Source: Agrobacterium cucumeris
GTDB lineage: Bacteria > Pseudomonadota > Alphaproteobacteria > Rhizobiales > Rhizobiaceae
Direction: 5' to 3'
Assembly: GCF_030036535.1 (NCBI RefSeq)
Contig: NZ_CP080387.1
Location: 2,414,501-2,478,500 of the forward strand
Length of the DNA stretch: 64,000 nt
The position numbers and the translations under genes are program-made. Positions within the stretch are counted from its first letter, which is position 1. Each line of letters starts with the position of its first letter. Shown here in pieces: positions 58,689 through 64,000 of this stretch. The notes under the pieces are model-generated. The model was given only the letters and a program-made list of their open reading frames with translations, ran no database searches and had not been told where the DNA came from.

Positions 58689-59409
58689 CCCTTCCAGGCA
58701 ACAGGGAAAACAACCTTCGCTGCTCATTGTCCTGCATCAGGAACGTTCCACCCCCGGCCGCGTTGGCCAGATGCTGGTGGAAAAAGGCTATCGGCTGGAT
58801 ATAAGGCGACCCGCTCTCGGCGACGACCTGCCGCAAACGCTGGAAAAACATGCCGGGGCCATCATCTTTGGCGGCCCGATGAGCGCCAATGACCCCCATG
58901 ATTACGTCAAAGCCGAAATTGACTGGCTGAAGGTGCCGCTGAAGGAAAACAAGCCGTTTCTCGGCATCTGTCTTGGTGCACAGATGTTGTCCAAACATCT
59001 GGGCGGCAAGGTTGAGGCCGACAGGGAAGGCAAGGTGGAAATCGGCTGGTATCCGCTTCACGCCACCGAACACGGACGGCTTTTGATGCCGCATTGGCCG
59101 AAGATGGTTTATCATTTCCACAAGGAAGGGTTCGAGCTGCCGCGCGGAGCCGAACTTCTGGCATCGGGCGAAACCTATCCCAATCAGGCTTATCGATATG
59201 GTAAAAATGCCTGGGGGCTACAGTTTCATGCCGAACTCACCCGCGCCATGATGCACAGCTGGGTGGTGCGCGGCGCGCAACGTTTCGGCATGCCGAATGC
59301 GCAGGTCGGCAGCCAGCACCTCGAAGGCCGCATGTTGTTCGACACACCACTCCGCTCGTGGCTCAGCAATTTCCTCGATCTGGTTTTTGAGGGCAAGGCG
59401 CAGCGCTGA
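58678..59409 (+). CDS. Class I glutamine amidotransferase-like protein
   Basis: 243-aa GATase1-fold protein with a complete triad: C98 in FLGICLGAQML, H184 and E186 in GLQFHAELTRA. GGPMSANDPHD forms the family loop. Homologues without an attached synthetase are often annotated as GMP-synthase-like or gamma-glutamyl hydrolase-like; the substrate is unknown. Starts 11 bases inside the TerB gene. Confidence 0.87.
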   Translation: MLFDPSRQQGKQPSLLIVLHQERSTPGRVGQMLVEKGYRLDIRRPALGDDLPQTLEKHAGAIIFGGPMSANDPHDYVKAEIDWLKVPLKENKPFLGICLGAQMLSKHLGGKVEADREGKVEIGWYPLHATEHGRLLMPHWPKMVYHFHKEGFELPRGAELLASGETYPNQAYRYGKNAWGLQFHAELTRAMMHSWVVRGAQRFGMPNAQVGSQHLEGRMLFDTPLRSWLSNFLDLVFEGKAQR

Positions 59410-59421
59410 AGCCCGTCGCCG

Positions 59422-60654
59422 TCAGCGCGGCGCGTCCAGATTGTCGATCTTGCGCAGCTTGGAGAAACCGAGCGCCCAGATGACCGCCACAGCAAGCGTA
59501 CCGGCTCCGCCGATGACGACGGCAGGCACCGCTCCAACAACATGCGCCATGGTGCCGGCCCGGAATTCACCCAGCTCGTTCGATGCACCCACAAACACCA
59601 TGTTCACCGCATTCACGCGCCCGCGCACCTCATCCGGCGTCCAGAGCGCGATCAGAGTTTCCCGCACATAGACCGACACCATGTCCGATGCGCCCATGAC
59701 CACCAGTGCGGCAATCGACACCCACGCGGTTTCGGAAAGACCGAATACGACAGTGGAAATGCCGAAGAGGCCAACACCGATAAACATCAGCAGGCCGGCA
59801 TGATGGCGGATGGGCCTGAAGGCCAGAATGACGGCAACGGTAATTGCACCAATGCCCGGGGCGGCGCGTAAAAGCCCGAGACCCCATGGCCCGAGCGTCA
59901 GAACTTCCTTGGCGAAAATCGGCATCAGCGCGACGGCGCCGCCCAGCAAGACCGCGAAGAGGTCGAGCGAAATGGCACCGAGGACGATCTTTTCCTGCGA
60001 AATGAATTTGAACCCGGCCAGCATCGTTTCGAGGCTGATGGCTTTCGCGGGACCGCGCTGTTCCGGCTTACGGATTGTCACCGCCAACATTGCCGACACG
60101 ATGAAGAGCACGAATGCCACGATATAGGCAACGGAAGCGCCGAGACCATAAAGCAGGCCACCCGCAACCGGGCCAAGAATGGATGCCATCTGCCAGGAAG
60201 AAGAATTCCACGCAATGGCGTTCGGTAAATCCTCGACAGGGACAAGATTGGGCGCCAGTGATTGAACTGCTGGCCCCATGAATGCCCGCTCTATGCCAAA
60301 CACCACGAGAATGGCGAAGACCGGCCAGGGAGAAAAACTGTGCGTCAGCGTCAGGCCAAGCAGCGCCGCAGCGCAGCCAGCCGCAATCACCAGGCAAATG
60401 GCCATGATGCGCCGGCGATTGTGCCTATCGGCGACTGTTCCGGTAACGAGGATCAGAAGCAGCGATGGCAGAAACTGAAAAAGCCCGATCAGACCAAGAT
60501 AAAAGGCATTGCCGGTCACCTCATACATCTGCCAGCCGACTGAGACACTGACAATCTGGATGGCGAAGGCTGAAAAAAAGCGGGCGCTGAAGAAGCGACG
60601 ATAGGAACTATGCCGGAATGCACCGAAACGGTTTTCGGCAGAAGGCAGGGACAT
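59422..60654 (-). CDS. MFS transporter, DHA3 (drug/siderophore exporter) type
   Basis: 410-aa membrane transporter with about 12 helices. The MFS motif A is seen as GTVADRHNRRRIM in the loop between helices 2 and 3; the C-terminal RGRVNAVNMVFVGASNELGEFRAG is typical of the EntS/DHA3 branch. Its substrate is unknown. It is convergent with the amidotransferase gene (12 bp) and divergent from yggT. Confidence 0.9.
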   Translation of the reverse strand: MSLPSAENRFGAFRHSSYRRFFSARFFSAFAIQIVSVSVGWQMYEVTGNAFYLGLIGLFQFLPSLLLILVTGTVADRHNRRRIMAICLVIAAGCAAALLGLTLTHSFSPWPVFAILVVFGIERAFMGPAVQSLAPNLVPVEDLPNAIAWNSSSWQMASILGPVAGGLLYGLGASVAYIVAFVLFIVSAMLAVTIRKPEQRGPAKAISLETMLAGFKFISQEKIVLGAISLDLFAVLLGGAVALMPIFAKEVLTLGPWGLGLLRAAPGIGAITVAVILAFRPIRHHAGLLMFIGVGLFGISTVVFGLSETAWVSIAALVVMGASDMVSVYVRETLIALWTPDEVRGRVNAVNMVFVGASNELGEFRAGTMAHVVGAVPAVVIGGAGTLAVAVIWALGFSKLRKIDNLDAPR

Positions 60655-60791
60655 CGGCTGGGTGCTCTCGAGAGAATATGAGACGTTTGCAATAGAGCGA
60701 TATCACAAGAATCGCCAGCCCTATTGGCGCAACACTTGCCGGTTCACCGGCGAATGTCTAAATGTCTTGCAACCAAGATACGGAGATATTG

Positions 60792-61082
60792 ATGCTTGCC
60801 CTGTTTCAGACCATCGATCTGGCTTTGAACCTCTACACGTGGGTGCTGATTGCCAGTGCCATTTTTTCCTGGCTGTATGCCTTCAACGTCATCAATTCCC
60901 GCAACCAGTTTGTGAATGCCATCGGCAGCTTCCTGGTCAATGTCACGGAACCGGCCCTGCGCCCCATCCGCCGCATTCTGCCCAATCTCGGCGGCATCGA
61001 CATTTCGCCGATCATCCTGCTGCTGATCATCTTCTTCATCCGCTCCTTCATGTGGAACACGCTTTATCCGATGACCGTTTGA
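60792..61082 (+). CDS. YggT family membrane protein
   Basis: 96-aa protein with two membrane helices in a YggT domain ([24 protein letters not shown], then [27 protein letters not shown]). Bacterial YggT proteins act in osmotic stress or cation homeostasis and Z-ring-related assembly in some species. GGAG precedes the ATG at 60792. It is coupled to the next gene, whose TTG start overlaps its TGA. Confidence 0.9.
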
Positions 61083-61390
61083 GCGGCTTCTGGCAGAAAC
61101 ACGGTGATCATGTCCGCCTGTCCGTTCGCCTGACGCCGAGCGGCGGGAGGGATGCAATTGACGGCGTGGAGCAGGATACGGACGGACGTGCCTATCTGAA
61201 AGCCCGCGTCAGCGCCGTGCCGGAAGGCGGCAAAGCGAACAAGGCACTGATTGTTTTGCTGGCGAAAAAACTCAGACTGCCCAAGTCTTCCATCACCTTC
61301 ATTTCAGGCGAAACAGCGCGCAAAAAAATCCTCCGGATCGACACCGACCCGGAGGATTTCGAAGAACGCTTTAACAAGCTGGCCGACTAA
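61079..61390 (+). CDS. DUF167 (YggU/UPF0235) family protein
   Basis: 103-aa YggU-type protein, recognised by [19 protein letters not shown] and the conserved [20 protein letters not shown] and [10 protein letters not shown]. The start is probably TTG at 61079, overlapping the yggT stop (TTGA); this matches the usual position for UPF0235 proteins, which sit next to yggT. No better ATG exists in frame near it. Function is not established. Confidence 0.85.
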
Positions 61391-61396
61391 AGCCTA

Positions 61397-61930
61397 TCAG
61401 CCCTGCGCCTTGTAGCGCTCGATGGCTTCGACGATCAGCTTCTTGGCGACGTCGACATCCTGCCAACCGCCCATCTTCACCCACTTGCCGGGCTCCAGAT
61501 CCTTGTAGTGTTCGAAGAAGTGCTCGATCTGCTTCAGCGTGATTTCCGGCAGGTCGGTGTAGTTATGAACCTTGTCGTAACGGCGCGTCAGCTTCGGAGC
61601 CGGAACAGCGAGGATTTTCTCGTCCTTGCCACCGTCATCTTCCATGATCATCACGCCGATGGGGCGGACGTTGATAACACAGCCGGGAACCAGCGGACGG
61701 GTGTTGCAGATGAGAACGTCGATCGGGTCGCCATCGTCGGACAGCGTGTGCGGCACGAAGCCATAGTTACCCGGATAGGTCATCGGCGTGTAAAGGAAGC
61801 GATCGACGATCAGCGCACCGGCGTCCTTGTCCATCTCGTACTTGATCGGATGGCCACCGACCGGCACCTCAACGATAACATTCACGTCATCCGGCGGGTT
61901 CTTGCCTATGGAAATTGCATCGATACGCAT
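61397..61930 (-). CDS. ppa: Inorganic pyrophosphatase
   Basis: 177-aa family I soluble pyrophosphatase that hydrolyses PPi to drive biosynthesis. The signature DDGDPIDVL holds the metal-binding aspartates; [15 protein letters not shown] and the later [10 protein letters not shown] match the family. It is convergent with the DUF167 gene, 6 bp apart. Confidence 0.97.
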   Translation of the reverse strand: MRIDAISIGKNPPDDVNVIVEVPVGGHPIKYEMDKDAGALIVDRFLYTPMTYPGNYGFVPHTLSDDGDPIDVLICNTRPLVPGCVINVRPIGVMIMEDDGGKDEKILAVPAPKLTRRYDKVHNYTDLPEITLKQIEHFFEHYKDLEPGKWVKMGGWQDVDVAKKLIVEAIERYKAQG

Positions 61931-62099
61931 TCGCTTCCCTCAATTCATCGGGTTGGATTTGGTTTTCGATACTGGGAAAGTCGCCGCATTGCAACATGGC
62001 TTTGAGCGGATAAGGCAGAATGCCGTATTTGAGGTTATCGCGATTACGCATGGCGACGCGAAAAGACCGCGCCGGCAGGTAATCCATCCGCAGCTTTTG

Positions 62100-62606
62100 T
62101 CAGTTCCAGACGAAACCAACCTTGCGTAACGACTTGCCGCCGAAATCTTCCATGCCTTCGGCAATGTCCCGGCCGCCATGCGAGCGGAAGAACCGATTGG
62201 CGACGTCGCTGTCTTCGAGGCACCAGACGACGATGCCATTGCAGCCGAGCGATGTCAGCAGCCTGCGGGCCTCCGTAAACAGCAGCGAGCCGAGCCCGAT
62301 GCCCTGATATTCCGGCCGCAGATAAAGTTCGTAAATCTCGCCGTCATGCGGCAAGCCGCGCGCGCGGCTGAGGCCCAGCGTCGCATATCCGGCGACCACA
62401 CCGGCCACTTCCACCACCAGCATTGTGGCAGAGCCTCTGGTCGCCTTCTTCCACCAGATTTCACCGCGGCGCTCCAGCATCTGCGTCAACGGTCGATGCG
62501 GGATAAGCCCCGCATAGGCCTGTTGCCACGACAGACGGTGCGCTTCGGAGATAGCGCGCGCATCATGCGGCTCGGCACGGCGAACATCGATGGATAACGT
62601 TTTCAT
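62100..62606 (-). CDS. GNAT family N-acetyltransferase
   Basis: 168-aa acetyltransferase. The acetyl-CoA-binding motif is YLRPEYQGIGLGSLLFTEARRL, preceded by beta strands TMLVVEVAGVVAGYATLGL. Substrate unknown. A possible CtrA-type box sits about 100 bp upstream, between it and typA. There is a 169-base gap to ppa. Confidence 0.88.
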   Translation of the reverse strand: MKTLSIDVRRAEPHDARAISEAHRLSWQQAYAGLIPHRPLTQMLERRGEIWWKKATRGSATMLVVEVAGVVAGYATLGLSRARGLPHDGEIYELYLRPEYQGIGLGSLLFTEARRLLTSLGCNGIVVWCLEDSDVANRFFRSHGGRDIAEGMEDFGGKSLRKVGFVWN

Positions 62607-62703
62607 AACGCGATTCTGGCCCCGGCCACGGAAACTTGCCAGCCATAAAGGTTAACACCGGCAAGCTTACCCACAGCCTATTCATGTGGACGACCAGCAA
62701 AAA

Positions 62704-62719
62704 TTAACGCATCCTTAAC
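62704..62719. promoter_or_regulatory. TTAA-N7-TTAAC box, CtrA-type candidate
   Basis: TTAACGCATCCTTAAC matches the CtrA consensus TTAA-N7-TTAAC exactly. It lies 98 bp upstream of the GNAT start. The match is short and in an AT-rich gap, so it could be chance. Confidence 0.4.
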
Positions 62720-62770
62720 CTTTGACACAAGCACCTTTCGACTCATGCACACATAAAAACGAACGCATAA

Positions 62771-62799
62771 AAAAAACCCGGCTTGAAGCCGGGTTTTTT
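62771..62799 (-). terminator. Terminator of typA
   Basis: CCCGGC (62777-62782) and GCCGGG (62788-62793) form a stem around a 5-base loop, flanked by A6 and T6 tracts that extend the pairing. It is a strong, two-way terminator just past typA. Confidence 0.92.
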
Positions 62800-62823
62800 C
62801 AAATTCGTAATAACAAACCGCAA

Positions 62824-64000
62824 TCAGACAGCGAGCTTGGCCTTTTCGAAACGCTTGCGATCGTTGGCGTCGAGGAACATCTTGCGCAGACGGATGGACT
62901 TCGGCGTCACTTCCATCAGCTCGTCTTCCTGGATCCAGGAAAGAGCGCGATCAAGCGTCATGCGGATCGGCGGCGTCAGCTTGACGGCTTCATCCTTGCC
63001 GGCAGCGCGGATGTTGGTCAGCTGCTTGCCCTTCAGCACGTTCACTTCGAGATCGTTATCGCGGGTGTGAATGCCGATGATCATGCCCGCATAGACCTTT
63101 TCACCCGGCTCGATGATCATCGGGCCGCGATCTTCAAGGTTGAACATTGCGTAAGCGACGGCTTCGCCCGAACCATTCGACAGCAGAACGCCGTTGACGC
63201 GACCGGCGATCTGGCCCTTGAAGGGCTGATAATCGTGGAACAGGCGGTTCATGATTGCCGTGCCGCGCGTGTCGGTCAGCAGTTCCGACTGGTAGCCGAT
63301 CAAGCCACGGGTCGGGGCGTAGAACTTCAGACGAACGCGATTGCCGCCGGAAGGACGCAGCTCGGCCATTTCAGCCTTGCGCTCGGACATCTTCTGAACG
63401 ACGACGCCGGAATGCTCTTCGTCAACGTCGATCACGACTTCTTCGATCGGCTCCAGCAGGGTACCGTTCTCATCCTTGTGCATCACGACGCGCGGACGCG
63501 AAACGGCAAGTTCGAAGCCTTCACGACGCATGGTTTCGATCAGCACGGCCAGCTGCAATTCGCCACGGCCGGACACGAAGAACGAATCCTTGCCTTCGGC
63601 TTCTTCGATCTTCAGCGCAACGTTGCCTTCGGCTTCCTTGAACAGACGGTCGCGGATGACGCGGCTGGTAACCTTGTCACCTTCGGTACCGGCAAGCGGA
63701 CTGTCGTTAACGATGAAGGACATGGTAACGGTCGGCGGGTCGATCGGCTGCGCGGTCATCGCCTCGGTGACGGAGGGATCACAGAAGGTGTCGGCGACAG
63801 TGCCCTTGGAAAGGCCGGCGATCGCAACGATGTCGCCCGCATGAGCCTCATCGATCGCGGTGCGCTCGATACCACGGAATGCGAGAATCTTGGAAATACG
63901 GCCGGTTTCGATCGTCTTGCCATCCTGGCCCAGAACCTTCACGGCCTGGTTCGGCTTGATCGAACCGGAGGCGATGCGGCCGGTGATGATACGGCCAAGG
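62824..64000 (-). CDS. typA: Translational GTPase TypA/BipA (C-terminal part)
   Basis: Ribosome-binding GTPase involved in stress, cold and 50S assembly. The gene runs off the right edge; the visible frame covers the later two thirds, beginning in domain II (GRIITGRIASGSIKPNQAVKV). It includes the EF-G-like domains (GRGELQLAVLIETMRREGFE) and the TypA-specific C-terminal part (TRGLIGYQSELLTDTRGTAIMN and the NVLKGKQLTNIR motif). The GTP-binding domain and start codon are outside the window. A terminator follows. Confidence 0.96.
   Translation of the reverse strand, partial: LGRIITGRIASGSIKPNQAVKVLGQDGKTIETGRISKILAFRGIERTAIDEAHAGDIVAIAGLSKGTVADTFCDPSVTEAMTAQPIDPPTVTMSFIVNDSPLAGTEGDKVTSRVIRDRLFKEAEGNVALKIEEAEGKDSFFVSGRGELQLAVLIETMRREGFELAVSRPRVVMHKDENGTLLEPIEEVVIDVDEEHSGVVVQKMSERKAEMAELRPSGGNRVRLKFYAPTRGLIGYQSELLTDTRGTAIMNRLFHDYQPFKGQIAGRVNGVLLSNGSGEAVAYAMFNLEDRGPMIIEPGEKVYAGMIIGIHTRDNDLEVNVLKGKQLTNIRAAGKDEAVKLTPPIRMTLDRALSWIQEDELMEVTPKSIRLRKMFLDANDRKRFEKAKLAV

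Overview
The window reads as a continuous, well-behaved stretch of an alphaproteobacterial chromosome of the Rhizobiaceae, most likely an Agrobacterium (A. tumefaciens/fabrum group, circular chromosome). The clues are the separated F1 operon atpHAGDC, the mdh-sucCDAB-lpdA order, glycine-dependent ALA synthase (hemA), the hemC-hemD-mic60-hemY heme cluster, an Omp19-type lipoprotein and uniform high-GC codon use. No tRNA, rRNA, insertion sequence, prophage, CRISPR array or integrase island was seen; XerC is the chromosomal dimer-resolution recombinase. This is mostly core housekeeping DNA, so most novelty is in small inserted genes and in intergenic dyads.

Layout. 1-5.9 kb: an amino-sugar locus. 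A sugar ABC permease (cut by the left edge) and a Gfo/Idh/MocA dehydrogenase run leftward. Divergently, a GntR/UTRA regulator, a SIS-domain deaminase, nagA and a ROK kinase run rightward. 5.9-11.2 kb: FAD monooxygenase, PAP2 phosphatase, dxr, hemA with a perfect FNR-type box upstream, and a glycine-zipper lipoprotein. 11.3-17.4 kb: tamA-tamB outer-membrane assembly pair. 17.7-20.3 kb: cheW and a soluble tandem-PAS chemoreceptor. 20.4-26.6 kb: fdhD and the F1-ATPase operon (leftward). 26.8-32.9 kb: small membrane protein, priA, xerC, TraB/GumN protein, DUF2867 protein, cytochrome b561.

32.9-49.1 kb is a large leftward block for the TCA cycle: sdhCDA-(SH3-like protein)-sdhB, omp19, zapE, then mdh-sucCD-sucAB-(MAPEG, LysE)-lpdA. 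49.4-53.3 kb: a secreted orphan protein, then tsaD-gpsA-yciI-EVE-methyltransferase (leftward). 53.4-59.4 kb: hemC-hemD-mic60-hemY-terB-glutamine amidotransferase (rightward). 59.4-64 kb: MFS exporter, yggT-DUF167 pair, ppa, GNAT acetyltransferase, and typA/bipA cut by the right edge.

How it fits together: the window couples respiration and carbon flow (SDH, malate dehydrogenase, 2-oxoglutarate dehydrogenase, succinyl-CoA synthetase, ATP synthase) with heme supply. HemA uses the succinyl-CoA that SucAB/Lpd makes, and an FNR-type box suggests oxygen control of hemA. Envelope biogenesis (TamAB, Mic60, lipoproteins) is the second theme. Start codons were chosen from ribosome-binding sites and family lengths; several upstream in-frame starts were rejected, as noted per gene.
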